NCBI GenBank assembly: GCA_949128115.1
Contig: OX421968.1
Coordinates: 27,450,377-27,514,376 of the forward strand
Source of the DNA: Anaspis maculata
Lineage: Eukaryota > Arthropoda > Insecta > Coleoptera > Scraptiidae
DNA length: 64,000 nt
Direction: 5' to 3'
The notes beneath the pieces were generated by a model, which did not search any database, had not been told where the DNA came from, and saw nothing but the letters and a program-made list of their open reading frames with translations. Below are positions 32,080-42,625 of the stretch, piece after piece. Every line of letters begins with the position of its first letter. Position 1 is the stretch's first letter. A program made the translations under genes and the position numbers.

Positions 32080-33060
32080 CCAGGTGAAAAAAACCTATAT
32101 GAAAATATCGAGTTGATGTTTCAAATGACCAACATCAATGGACTTGGGTTTAAATTTGTTTCGGATCTTGAACTTATTCTCTTGATCAATGGCCAGCGAA
32201 TGGCTACACGGCAACCATGTCCGTACTGCTACATCACTCCAAAAGACTTACGAGGGAAATTCGATAGAATGACGTTGAAATGAGGTTTGTGAAGAAAATA
32301 ACAGAAAAAAATGGTTACGAGTATGAAGACTTATGAAGATTTGAAGGCGCATTGATGAGAAATTTTGCTCTGAAGGAAGAAAGAAGTTTCAAAAAGAGTG
32401 TCACAAGCACAATTAACCCACCTTTTTTTTTAAAGACAAAGCTTGTATGTTACCGAGAATTGCATCATTCCAAAGTTGCATCTTTTCAAGGGTTTGTGAA
32501 CCATTTGTTTTGGAATGATCTTGTGCTGATACTTTGGCGTCATGAAGTTTTGCTGTGGCCCAAGAAGTTGAACTTGGTGGGGAAAATAAGTTACCATGAC
32601 GAGATATTCAAAAGGAACACCTGCCGGAAACTTTCAAAGGAGAGCGCCGGTCTTACTGATTCGGAAAACGTAGAAAATGTGGGAGTACTTTGAGTGATTC
32701 CGTTTGTGTTTGCCTTCAAAACGATGAACAAAACAGTTTAAAAGTGTTTCAGCACTGTAAAGGTTGTAGCTGGACCTTACAAAGAGGGCATAAATATATT
32801 ATCAAAGTGTTTTGGGACAAGGGTGTTATCAGAAGCTTTGAAAATTCATGTCATCTCCAAAACTTGTTGAAGTTCCTCAACAATGGAGGTATTACACTCT
32901 CATTACAACAGAAGGGTATGAATCTATTCACAGAGATTTTTTTAGATATCGAGAGAGATGCAAAATTGACCGTTTAGACAATCCTAGTTATTCTAAAAAT
33001 TTGAAAAAAACCGAAGCCAAATTTTTATCACGACATTTTCAACTGATAATCCTCAAAATT
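32080..33060 (+). pseudogene. Right-arm copy of the same transposon-type protein
   Basis: Plus-strand fragments in order: MFQMTNINGLGFKFVSDLEL, CPYCYITPKDLRGKFDRMTL, YGDLKAH-like text, GFVNHLFWNDLVLILW, KKLNLVGKISYHDE, CRKLSKESAGLTD, ENVGVL, FKTMNKTV-like text, YKEGINILSKC and GYESIHRDFFRYRERCKID, then NPSYSKNLKKTEAKFLSRHF. The CPYCY pair looks like a zinc site. Internal deletions and frameshifts differ from the left arm, so neither arm encodes a full protein. Confidence 0.5.
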
Positions 33061-34327
33061 GAATAATTGCCGTTCGGGATCAGCTACGATTTTGTTAGAT
33101 ACATTTCTGTGCTCCCCAGAACCTCTATTACAAGGTCACATTAACAGTTTTTGGTGACAATTTTGTTAAACTCATTTCTACTTGAGAACACCTGTGCACG
33201 ATAGAATTCACCCCCCTCTGGGATATTTTGAAGAACTAAAAACTTTTTCTTCACGATTTTTCCCAGGGACCTTGAATCGATCCACTAAAAGTTTCTAGTT
33301 GGTACCATATACGGGGTGTGATATGTAACTGAAGACATTTTCATGTAAATGATCACTACTGCCAAATACTTCCGATACCGTTAAAAATGAGACCTGTCAA
33401 CGGGATAAAAACACAAAAAATCAGAACAATGACGGGGCTCCATCGACTGGCAGAATCTTCTGATGAACAAGACAGCCGCTGTATCCTTTGAGTGTTTCTT
33501 CGATATATTCCTGGCTCTCTTCTATAAGAACTTTCCCGAAAAGGAAATAAAAATAAGCACTGGCAAAAAGAAGGTCGACTGGATGAATGATGAAATATCC
33601 ACACTCAGAAACAGATTGGATATCTTGGACATAATCAGGAAGCTAAGAAAAGACCTCGCTGCACAACACTCTTATGACGACTGCAAGCAAAAACATTCCA
33701 ACGCAATAGAAAACGCAAAGAAACTTCGCAACGAAGAAATTATCGTGAGTTCCGATAATAAAATCAAGGCCATATGGAAGTTAATAAAAGAAAAACTGAC
33801 TGACTACTTAGAAAGTAAAAAAATACTAGATAATCAACAACACGGGTACAGAATAAATAGATCAACCACTACAGCTTTACTGAATTTAATGAATCGCATA
33901 ATAGAAGCACAAGACGATAAAGCGCCTGCCGAACTCATTTCTTGCGATTTGTCCAAAGCGTTCGATTCGGTATCGCACGACATTCTACTGGACAAGCTGG
34001 AGCACTATGGAATTCGAGGTCCCTCTTACTACATCCTGAAGAGCTACTTATCAAATCGAAAGCAACAGATCTATTGGAAAGATGAATTTTCTAGAGAAAC
34101 TTTAATTTCGTATGGTGTACCGCAAGGCTCAATATTAGGCCCCATTCTCTGTATCATATATATATCAACGACCTTAGTGCTGAGGTGGAAGATGTTTTTC
34201 TTTATCTCTATGCAGATGATACTACCTATTTCTCAAGAGCTAATACAATAGTGGACTTGAAAGAGAAAGAAGCTAAGATAGTGGAAAATAGTAAAGCTTG
34301 GTTCAGCGCGAATAAACTCCAGATTGA

Positions 34328-34649
34328 GGACGGAGTTCAATTGGTAAAATAAGCGTTGCGAAATCAACCCGTCTGGGTTTATTCCTTGACGGATTTTCAC
34401 CATTTTGGTCTCTTTCGAAAGCTACAAGGATGTACTTTGGTTTGAGCCTATTGGCATTTCCGAAATCCAAAAATAATTTTCTCAAATGTCAAAATTTTAA
34501 TTTTTTTTTTATTTCGGAAATGCCAATGGGCTCAAACCAAAGTACATCCTTGTAGCTTTCAAAAGAGACCAAAATGGTAAGAATCCGTCAAGGAATAAAC
34601 TCAGACGGATTGATTTCGCAACGCTTATTTCACCAATATGACTCCGTCC
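34328..34649. mobile_element. TTAA MITE copy 2, inserted in the LINE ORF
   Basis: 322 bp, palindromic like copy 1. Flanked by TTGA (34324-34327, mutated TTAA) and TTAA (34650-34653). Deleting it plus one TTAA rejoins CAGATTAATGAGAGC, which keeps the LINE frame (KLQINESKNQF). The insertion point is therefore certain. Confidence 0.93.
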
Positions 34650-34705
34650 TTAATGAGAGCAAAAATCAATTTCTCCACATATCACCTTCTCAAGAACATA
34701 ACCAT
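34536..34705. repeat. 170-bp target-site duplication, left copy
   Basis: Starts ACCAAAGTACATCC and ends AACATAACCAT. Identical to 35521-35690 except T/G at 34687/35672. It spans the right half of the TTAA MITE plus LINE codons. Confidence 0.93.
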
Positions 34706-35520
34706 TATTATTATTATTATTATTGATTTATTGTTTTGAAGAAATTTCTTACAACAGATCTGATTCCGAACTAATTATGTATATGTACTAGAGTGAAAAA
34801 TAAAAGAAACAAAATAACACAACTTCAATCCACAAGTACAACCGCAAGAAGGATACAAAACCAAAATTAAACAAATAAAAACTCATACAATTCATACAAT
34901 TACAAAAAGGTGGTTATTCGTTGAATACAAAAGCACTAATTTTCAGAACACCTGACACAAATTTAGCTAAATTAGAAGCTTCATCACCGTCACTCAGATT
35001 TTGCATAAACGCCCTAAAGTTTTCGACCCGATTCGGGATCCTTGACCCTCCCACGCTGCGATAAAGGGGGCATCTAAAAAACATGTGTTTTAACGTTTCA
35101 GGCTCATTTAAGTTGCAGAGGCTACACACGTCCCCCGGGATGATCCTATGGCAGTTGCCCCCTTCAACGAACCTCAGACTAAAGTTGTTGTGCAGTCTTA
35201 CCTGTGCTATCAATCTGGTTGTACTTATTGCATTACTTAAGGTTAGGTAAGTTCGGGGGAGACCCCGCCTGAAATGGTCTTCCTTAAGAATAAAGTTAGT
35301 TGAAGCGGACGTCCTCACATTGGCAAGGTCTTTCGTGTGCAAAATCTCAGTAAAATCATCTAAAATCCGTGTTCTTTGGTTCCCCGAGAAGTATTCCCCG
35401 GGTGTCGGACCACCATCAAAACCAGCCTCCCCAAACAATCGTCTCATCTGTCTTACCCAGTTATGCTTCTCATCCATGCAATCGGCAAGAGAGTGCAACC
35501 TAAGGTAGCAAAGTTTTGGG
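34706..35520 (-). mobile_element. 5'-truncated R1/I-like LINE with (AAT)n tail
   Basis: The minus-strand 3' tail (ATT run on plus, 34706-34726) is followed by a UTR and an ORF2 C-terminus. The reading from about 35520 to the stop at 34914 includes LHSLADCMDEKHNWVRQMRR, CSLCNLNEPETLKHMFFRC (CX2CX9HX4C), PLYRSV and a final VLKISAFVFNE. The gag and RT regions are absent. It lies between two 170-bp direct repeats, so its insertion point is exact. The frame is open for about 200 codons, consistent with a young insertion. It is related in layout to the scraps at 7600 and 8150. Confidence 0.88.
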
Positions 35521-35690
35521 ACCAAAGTACATCCTTGTAGCTTTCAAAAGAGACCAAAATGGTAAGAATCCGTCAAGGAATAAACTCAGACGGATTGATT
35601 TCGCAACGCTTATTTCACCAATATGACTCCGTCCTTAATGAGAGCAAAAATCAATTTCTCCACATATCACCGTCTCAAGAACATAACCAT
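35521..35690. repeat. 170-bp target-site duplication, right copy
   Basis: The second copy of 34536-34705, ending ACATAACCAT before the LINE reading frame resumes at CTGAAATTTCTC. It includes a second right half of the TTAA MITE. Confidence 0.93.
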
Positions 35691-36319
35691 CTGAAATTTC
35701 TCAGATTCACGATAGACAATAAGCTTGACTGGAGGGTTCACATATATCCATATACATATTATGGAATTCTTCTGTGGGGAGCCTCATCAGCCGCGAAGGA
35801 TCTCTTCATCCTGCAGAAAAAAGCTGTACGGGCCTTGTGTGATTTAATAAGACAAACAGACAGTTGTAGGAACGCCTTCAAGGAAAATGGAATACTCACC
35901 CTACCGTCCATGTATATTTTTGAATGTTTGAGATACGTACATGGAAACATTGGGACTTTTGTGAGAAATGGAGAACACCATGAGTTCAATACAAGGAACA
36001 GGGATAAGCTGCAAACACCTCTGCACACTATGAAGAGAACCCAACAAGGAGTGGATTATTGGGGCTCCAAGCTATTTAATCGGCTTCAAAGTGAAACAAA
36101 GACACTTACCCAAAATCAATTTGAACGGCGGATCAAGCAGTTTTTGAAAGAGGCCGTATTCTACAATATAGAAGATTCCGTAGACGGGAAGAGATCGGTT
36201 TAGTACCTTTAATCGCATTATTATTTTGGCTGTACAGGGCACTCAAAAAATTATTGATCATAGCTTCAATGAACAGCTTTCATCGACTTCACTTTCATTA
36301 ATTTAAGAAAGTGATTAAG

Positions 36320-36728
36320 GAGTTTATTAGTAGGCAAAATATGAAGAAAGTAGAGTGAGCCTATTTCCTCGCTCTATTTTTCAAAATAGATATTTCAAAT
36401 TTGGCATCAGGCGACTTCCTGATAGATACATCTAGAAGACACCCTTAGTCCCACCAAAAACTTGATATTGATGTGTTGAATTTAACAATAGCTCAAATTT
36501 AACCATGATGGCGGAATTAATTCAATTTTGAGTCAATTTCACCAGTATATTTAAATCTGATTCAATGTTAAAATTAAACACAGTGTTAAGTTTTTGATGG
36601 AACTAAGGGTGTCTTCTAGATATATCCATCAGGAAATCGCATGCCAAATTCAAAATTTTAATTTTGAAAAATAACGTAAGGAAATAGATTTATCTACATT
36701 CTTCATATTTTGCCTACAAATAACCCCT
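36320..36728. mobile_element. Foldback MITE with GTAGGCAAAATATGAAGAA arms
   Basis: 36320-36470 and 36590-36728 are inverted copies: TAGGCAAAATATGAAGAA, CTATTTCC, TTTTTCAAAAT, TTTGGCAT and TCTAGAAGACACCCTTAG. The arms are about 140 bp, with an AATTTAAC-rich centre. A diverged relative lies at 49030-49115 (TTCAAATTTGGCATGCGACTTTC). Confidence 0.8.
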
Positions 36729-37140
36729 AGATCGATTAACTAAATTAATTTATTCATGAACCTATTCATCAAACCAAAAACAGGTATCATTATTTAAGGA
36801 TTTTATCCATAAAATCAATGACCGGCTGTTCATTACGGTTATGACCAGGGTTCATCGATGGAATGTATAGATGATCATCGAATCAATGAATTTTCAACGT
36901 CAGTTTATGTAACTTCAACATTGCCGTTATGAACAGTTGCATTGATTCAATGAAAAGAGTATCAAGCACACCTTTCATAGATATAATGAATCCAAGCAAT
37001 CCCTCAAGAAAAGTTCATCATTTAATGTTGTAACGTTCATTCCGGCAATGAATTGGTTCACTGGACCGATTTTGAAGAACTTATTCATTGAATCAATGAT
37101 GTCATTCGTTATATTTATGCTACTATTTGGTTGAGTGGGT
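36729..37140. other. Unassigned DNA rich in TTCATTGAATCAATGA words
   Basis: Short palindromic words ATTGAATCAATGA/TGAACAG/CGGTTATGA recur (36790-37110). No ORF. Possibly the remains of another foldback. Confidence 0.35.
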
Positions 37141-37891
37141 GTTCACGATAAAATTCACCCCCTCTGGGATATTGCCCTTTGAGATATTTTGAAGAACTAG
37201 AAACTTTTTCTACGCGATTTTTCCCAGGGACCTTGAATCGATCCTCTGAAGGTTTCTAATTGGTACCGTATACAGGGTGTGATATGTAACTTTTTTATTT
37301 TAAATACAACACCCTATATTTTATTTCGCTATTTGGTGGAGCCTTTTTTCCTGATTATGAATATTTATAACACTAATGATTTATTTTGAAAAGTAAGATG
37401 TCGGGAAAATAATAGAATAGGTAGTTAACTAATTTTGTTTCGCGGTAAGATGGCTTTGGTTTCTATATTTCGCTTAAAAAAAATATTTTCGCAGCATTTT
37501 GTTTGCAGAACTCAACTCTGCATGGATAAATGGTGAATTCGTTCCTAATACAGAGTGTCACGTAATTTTCAATTTTTAATTTATTTGACTACCTATTTTA
37601 TTATTTTTTCGACAGCTTCCTTATCAAAATAAATCATAAGTGTTATATATCGTTGAATTCAGGAAGAAAGACTACATCAATGACGCAATAAAATATAGGG
37701 TGTTGTATTTGAAATAAAAAAGTTACATGTCACACCTTGTATACGGTACCTACTAATTAGAAACTTTTGGACGATCGATTCAAGATCTCTGGGAAAAATC
37801 GTTGAGAAAAAGTTTTTAGTTTTTCAAAATATCTCAAAGGGGAATCTCCTAGAGGGGAGGGGGTGAATTTTATCGTAAAAATCCTGTACAT
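37141..37891. mobile_element. Foldback E, about 750 bp
   Basis: 37145-37440 and 37570-37880 are inverted copies: ACGATAAAATTCACCCC, TTTCCCAGGGA, TTGAATCGATC, GTATACAGGGTGTGA, CAACACCCTATATTTTAT, TGATTTATTTTGA and AATAGGTAGT. The right end reads ATCCTGTACA outward. It also provides the unfilled site for foldback C. Non-coding. Confidence 0.85.
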
Positions 37892-38345
37892 AAAATGTGT
37901 TCATTGTATTTGTCTTCTTGTGTCCAATACACTGTAAATGGGGTACAGACTTGAATGGAAATACTTTCAATTATCAACAAGAGTAATAAATAGTATTTCC
38001 TGAAAATTTCCGGAAAATATATCCATTGGTTGAAATGATTTTTTTTTTCGATTTTTTTTTCAAAAGGTTGGTAACAGTAGGGAAACTTGAGTGAAATTTT
38101 TATGTCTGTATTTTTCAAATATTGTGAAGACACTCTAACATTGAAGAATTAATCCAATAACTTGAAATTACCATAAAAAAAGATAAAATATCTAAACCAA
38201 AAAAATAAGAAATTCAACAGTTTTTTGAGTTTTCAACCCAATCGTGCTGTTTGTTCAGTTTTTAGTGTATTTGTGACGTCACAAATATATTTTTAAAACA
38301 GGCACTAGAGCCGCAATTTTGGAAATTCAGGAAAAAAAATACGGG
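37892..38345. other. Unassigned AT-rich DNA
   Basis: T-runs and A-runs, one TGTGACGTCACA palindrome at 38272-38283 (CRE-like). No ORF or repeat recognised. Confidence 0.35.
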
Positions 38346-38347
38346 TA

Positions 38348-39308
38348 GGGGAAGGTTACTTAAAATGGGATACTTAAGGTTTGAACCCTTAGAAATAATA
38401 GCTGGATAAAGCAAACCTCATCTAATTATGTCTAATTATTCCTTGCTCTGTTTTATATCATAACCCCAAAGAGTTTTTGGAACGAAAATGTATTTTCCGA
38501 AATATAACTACTTTTCCAAGAAATGTGCAAGTATCCCATTTTAGGGAACCCATACGGTAAAACGGGATACCTCATATCCTTAAAATGGGATAGTAATTGA
38601 AATTGATAGATTTGACTAGTCTATTAGGAATATGATAACCAGACATCCAAATTCCAAGTTTTTATTATGGAAACTACTAGGTAGGTATAACAGACATATA
38701 AAATATGAACATCAACAACCATTCTTAGGTAACAAGACAAAAGCAAAATAAACATTCTTAAATTATGCATAAGACAAGAAAAAAGAAAGAAAGAAAAAAA
38801 TCAGACTTCGAGGCAGAAGTCACAAAGAAAATCTTCTCCTTCTTCATCTGCCCTGGCGCAGGCATCATGAACCCACCTTCTGCACCCCACGCATCTGGGA
38901 TATCCCGTTTTACGGGATGACAAAAATCCCGTTTTACCCGAACACTCATATTTGACATTCGAAATTTTTTTTCACGTAACCCCAAAATAAATCAAAAAAA
39001 CTTGTTGGTCAAATCAATAGTTCATATCTTGGCTTGAGGTAAATAAATAATGAACATGTTCTCCCTATCACTTCGCACGCAATTCTTATACTAATATGAA
39101 CCCTTGATATTAGATCAGAAAATCTGAAAACCATAAAACCTACCTTGTACGGCTCGTGCTTCAGCTGTCAACTCGAAAGTACGTTTGACCGTTGCATTGG
39201 ACTAGAGCTTGAGTTCGGTGAATATTGGGTTAGATGGCGATACTTGGTTTTGTCAGAACCTTTGGTATCCCGTTTTAGCTGAGTATCCCATTTTAAGTAA
39301 CCTTCCCC
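38348..39308. mobile_element. 961-bp TA-flanked TIR element with TATCCCATTTTA motifs
   Basis: TIR GGGGAAGGTTACTTAAAATG at 38348 and its complement ending at 39308, continuing GGGATACT. TA flanks it at 38346-38347 and 39309-39310. The motif AAAATGGGATA or its complement (ATCCCRTTTTA) recurs at least eight times inside, in both orientations, mostly near the ends. TA duplication indicates a Tc1/mariner/pogo relative. No transposase. Confidence 0.88.
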
Positions 39309-39339
39309 TACAATTGAAAATCGTCACAATGTAGAGACA

Positions 39340-39840
39340 AGGCTAGATAGGGCTTCTAATACCTAACACAAAAAGGCATGAGGGGCTCAATGGGGCTCCA
39401 AACGACATTAGAAGAAACAAGGGTGCTCAGCAGGGCCTAAGCCACTAAAATGAAGACCAAAAGAGGATGGGGCTGTAAATATCGCAAAAAGGACTGATAG
39501 GGCTTACTATTATAGGGATCCAAATGACACTTAGAGGCACAAGGGGGCCTATAGGGCCCCGATCAACAACATAAAGAGACACAGGAGCTGACAGGAGCTC
39601 CGAAACTAAGAGAGGTTAAAAAGGGGCTCAACAGAGCTACAAATGACACGCAAGGACATAGGGGGACCTGATAAGGCTCTGATAAATCTGAGAAGGCACA
39701 AGGGAGCTTTCTAAGCTGCCAGAAATATCGAGAAGTTAGAACCGGGACTCCAAACGATAATTGAAGACACAAGGGGGCTCAATAGGGCTCCAAACAATAC
39801 TTGAAGAAACAAGGGGGCTCAGTAGGGTTGAGGGCTCATA
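39340..39840. repeat. Degenerate AAGACACAAGGGGGCTC minisatellite, copy 2
   Basis: Units of about 55-60 bp such as CACAAGGGGGCTCAATAGGG and CTCCAAACRATAMTTGAAG repeat seven to nine times with drift. Related to 29170-29520. No coding content. Confidence 0.7.
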
Positions 39841-40547
39841 CACATTAACACACTAACACAAATACAGACCGACCGACATGATTTTTTTTTCAACACATCT
39901 CGACGTTTTAGCATACGTCGCATAGTCCAAAAACTAATATTTTTTTTCGCGATTACCTTCTCATTTTTCGAAGAATTCGATGAGAAGTAAAAATGGTGGG
40001 AAAACTGCAACTGCAGTCTTATTTGATTTTTTTGTCATTTTTTACATTCTTACATTACATTTCAGTTCCATCGGTGCGGCACTGCACCGCATCGCACACG
40101 CACGGGACAGACGTCATAGTCTTAATCGTCTTGGGGGGGGAGGACCCCAAAATGAATATCCGGTGAAATCTCAAAACCTTTTCTGCACGATTACAATACT
40201 TTCCCTTTCATGTTGGTGGGGACCGGGAAAGTAAAACTTAATTTTTTATGTCAAAATTTCTATATTGAATGGGGAGTGATCGAACATAGTTCCATCTGGT
40301 AAGACTACGTAGGTTAGACCTCACTGTTGGGCCGAGCCAAAAGTGGCTCGAATGTTTGGGAAATGAGAAGTCGGGAATATTTTTGTACGAAATTATTGCA
40401 ATTAAGTAATTAAAATTAAATTCCAAATTTTCACTCCAACAACCATTCATATAACCCCATAGTTCAATCTTCGACTTTTCTCCATTCGTTTTTCACCCTT
40501 TTTCTACATTCCACATTCCATGTATTTATATCATTCTTTTGAATTAG
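39841..40547. other. Unassigned DNA
   Basis: Includes CACTAACACAAATACAGACC, a G-run (40132-40141) and AT-rich text. The ORF at 39980-40234 shows no motif. No repeat family recognised. Confidence 0.35.
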
Positions 40548-42625
40548 AAAACAAGTGAGTATGCCTTTACGTGCGTGAGTCTCAGTAGCGCTTTTTGTTG
40601 AAGAGGCATATTCCCAGGCAACACACTTTCGTTTAATAAACGTTTTTTTTTGTCAGAAACTGAAGAAATATACGGTAGATAGTAAACGTATAATCAATGT
40701 CAGAATGTCCGAGACTTAAACCAATATATTGGCCAATTGTTCAGTGTAATTTATACGTTTTTATCATCCATGTAAACTACCAAACATATAAATTCAACCT
40801 TTATGCAACTCTCAGGACGCCTGAACGATATCCACGATAGATCCGCGGGATAAGGGAGGTGGAGGTGGCCGTCAAATCACCTATACTAAAGCGGCGTACT
40901 CCGCGCTAGTGAGAGGGATACTACCGCGGCCGCTCGGTGGCTCGCGGAACTAACCCGCGCGTATTGGATGCGGAGGCTGATGCAGGAACGTATTGTGGAT
41001 AAAAACCACCAATAAATAGCCATGACATGGTTCACATTTCATTTATTCAAAATGTATATTATACCTGGATGTCATTCGTTTAAAATCCATATAAATTAAA
41101 TTATTTTTCAAGAAAATAGTTCGAACATTTATTTTAAATGTGGAATATACATTTTTATTCTACCTGAAAAAAACGTTTTTGCAGTTCGTGAAATAAACCT
41201 ATTTAAATCATGGACAAGAATGGTTCACGTTTGATTTTGTTAAATTCGTTGAATAAACTATGATATTATTCGTTTAAATTCAATAGATAATAAATTAAAT
41301 TTACAAAAATGGGTTTTTGCATACGTTTTAAAAAACGATTTTTAATCGTTTAGTTATAAATTCGTTTAATATAAATGTTTATGCGATATACCTTTACCAG
41401 ACTTGAACCAAAAATATACCGATTATACGTTGAATAAACGTTTATTAAACCAACGTGTGTTGCCTGGGTTGTGAATGTAAAGAAATTTGGTTGAAGGAGA
41501 AACCCCATTATTTGCCCACTCTGTTTAATCAAAACTCATTGTGATATTTTTTTATCAGAATGGGGTACTTGCCAATGAAATAGATTTGAATGAAAATTCT
41601 TTCAATCATCAATATTTTTTTTGTTTTGGGGCGGGAGCTGGGGGCGGCGCCTAATCAATAGTAGCCTATTCTTTCCTATTTTTAGTCGGCTATCCATATA
41701 GCGAAAGAAAATTAGATCGTTATATCTTCGGATTCATGTTTTTCATTTATCTCTTACTTTGAGGGCAGCGCGTGGGGGCGGCAGCATTCGGCAAAGTAAC
41801 TGTTGCACAGTTTGAGCTGGAAGTTTCTTAATGTTTAAGGAAATATGACAATCTGTGGAAGTTGCATTTTTTTTTGTTTAGGGGCGGGAGCTGGAGGCGG
41901 CGACCAATCAAAAGTGGCCTATCTTTCCCCATTTTTAGTCAGCTTGTCAGCTATCTATATAGCGGAGGAATTAGATCGCTATGTTTTCAGGTTTATGTTT
42001 CACATTTATCTCTCACTTAGGGAGCGGTGTGTGGGAGCGGCAGCGTTTGGCTAAGCAAATGTTGCACAGTTTGAGTTGGCAGTTTCTAAATGTTTGAGTG
42101 AACATATCAATGAGTAAAAATTGTGAAAGTTGCACTTTTTGTCTCTCGGGGGCGGTGACTATCCAAAAGTAGCCTATCCTTCCCCATTTTTAGTCAGCTA
42201 TTCATACACCGAAAGAATTAGATCGCTTTGTCTTTGGGTTTATGTTTTCTATTTTAAAGTGATTGGGGGCGGTTTTTAGCAATTTTTTCATGTCGGTGGC
42301 GCATATTGAACATGGAATGTTTCTGGGCTTACGTTTATAAGTGGCAACTATGTATAATTCAAAAAATGAGAACACCAGAGCATCAAGTCTGGTAGAAAGT
42401 GCAATATTATGTTATTTCAAGTTTATCGGGGGCGGTTTTCTCTATGTTAGCGGCGCAATATAGGCATCCAATATAGCCTAGCCCTCCTTTGGGAGTGGCA
42501 GCTATGTAACAGCAAAAAATTGGAAAGCTAGGGTGTCTAGTTTGCGAGGAGTTCGAGGAACGGACGGACGGACAAAGCGGTTGCAATAGAGATTTTCATC
42601 AAGATGGAAAATGCCCTTTAAAATT
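40548..42625 (+). repeat. F3 repeat, plus-strand copy split by a TT-flanked TIR element
   Basis: The 5' module ACAAGTGAGTATGCCTTTACGTG...CTCAGTAGCGC is at 40552-40592. The lead continues after the insertion at 41469. Tandem units of about 265 bp fill 41625-42300 (GGGCGGGAGCTGGGGGCGG, ATTAGATCGYTATRTCTT). Then come CGGTTTTCTCTATGTTAGCG, a (GGAC)n run at 42560-42573, ACAAAGCG and a hairpin with a decayed end GCCCTTTAAAA at 42620. The orientation is opposite to the copy at 18676. Confidence 0.8.
40613..41468. mobile_element. 856-bp TIR element (CCCAGGCAACACAC) with TT duplication
   Basis: TIRs CCCAGGCAACACAC, then diverged, then GTTTAATAAACGTTT, run inward from both ends. TT flanks it (40611-40612 and 41469-41470). 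Two intact F3 leads (near 20390 and 56770) show the unfilled GCATATTGTGAA. Inside are many AAACG/CGTTT words and a GC-rich island at 40850-40980 unlike its AT-rich surroundings. No transposase; superfamily unassigned. Confidence 0.88.

Larger units (their letters stand above)
30861..33196. mobile_element. Foldback C: 2.3 kb, two 1.1 kb coding-derived arms, TSD CACG
   Basis: The ends read CACAGGTGTYCTCAAGTAGA inward from both sides (30861 and 33196). CACG flanks it at 30857-30860 and 33197-33200. Foldback E at 37141 shows the unfilled GTGTTCACGATAAAATTCAC. The arms (30861 to about 31985 and about 32055-33196) match along their length by eye, leaving a loop of about 70 bp. Each arm carries the same degenerate protein-coding sequence, in opposite directions. 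A 4-bp duplication with CACAG ends is not diagnostic of one superfamily. Confidence 0.9.
30847..33345. mobile_element. Partial copy of foldback E, split by foldback C
   Basis: CAGGGTGTTCACG (30848-30860) and ATAGAATTCACCCC (33201 on) are the two sides of the E terminus seen uninterrupted at 37141-37160. From 33201 to about 33330 it follows the left arm of E (CTCTGGGATATTTTGAAG, TTTCCCAGGGACCTTGAATC, GTGTGATATGTAAC), then stops. The right arm is missing. Confidence 0.75.
33346..36230 (+). pseudogene. Jockey-type LINE ORF2, internally deleted and twice interrupted
   Basis: 33463-34251 reads a pre-RT region (DWMNDEISTLRNRLD), then jumps from IWKLIKEK to LTDYLESKKILDNQQHGYR, which removes the RT finger region. 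Then come SCDLSKAFDSVSHDILL (motif A) and YGVPQGSILGPI (motif B). Frame is lost at an (AT)n run near 34160; in the next frame come INDLSAEVEDVFLYLYADD (motif C) and WFSANKLQ. A TTAA MITE splits codon text at KLQI/NESKNQF. A second LINE splits it again after EHNH. The C-terminal part runs at 35691-36203 (LLWGASSAAKDLFILQKKAV...FNRLQ). No endonuclease remains. Confidence 0.82.

Noticed and set aside
40850..40980. GC-rich block as an rDNA fragment or CpG-island promoter
   Set aside because: No stretch matched rRNA that I could recognise, and it lies inside a TIR element with no gene nearby.
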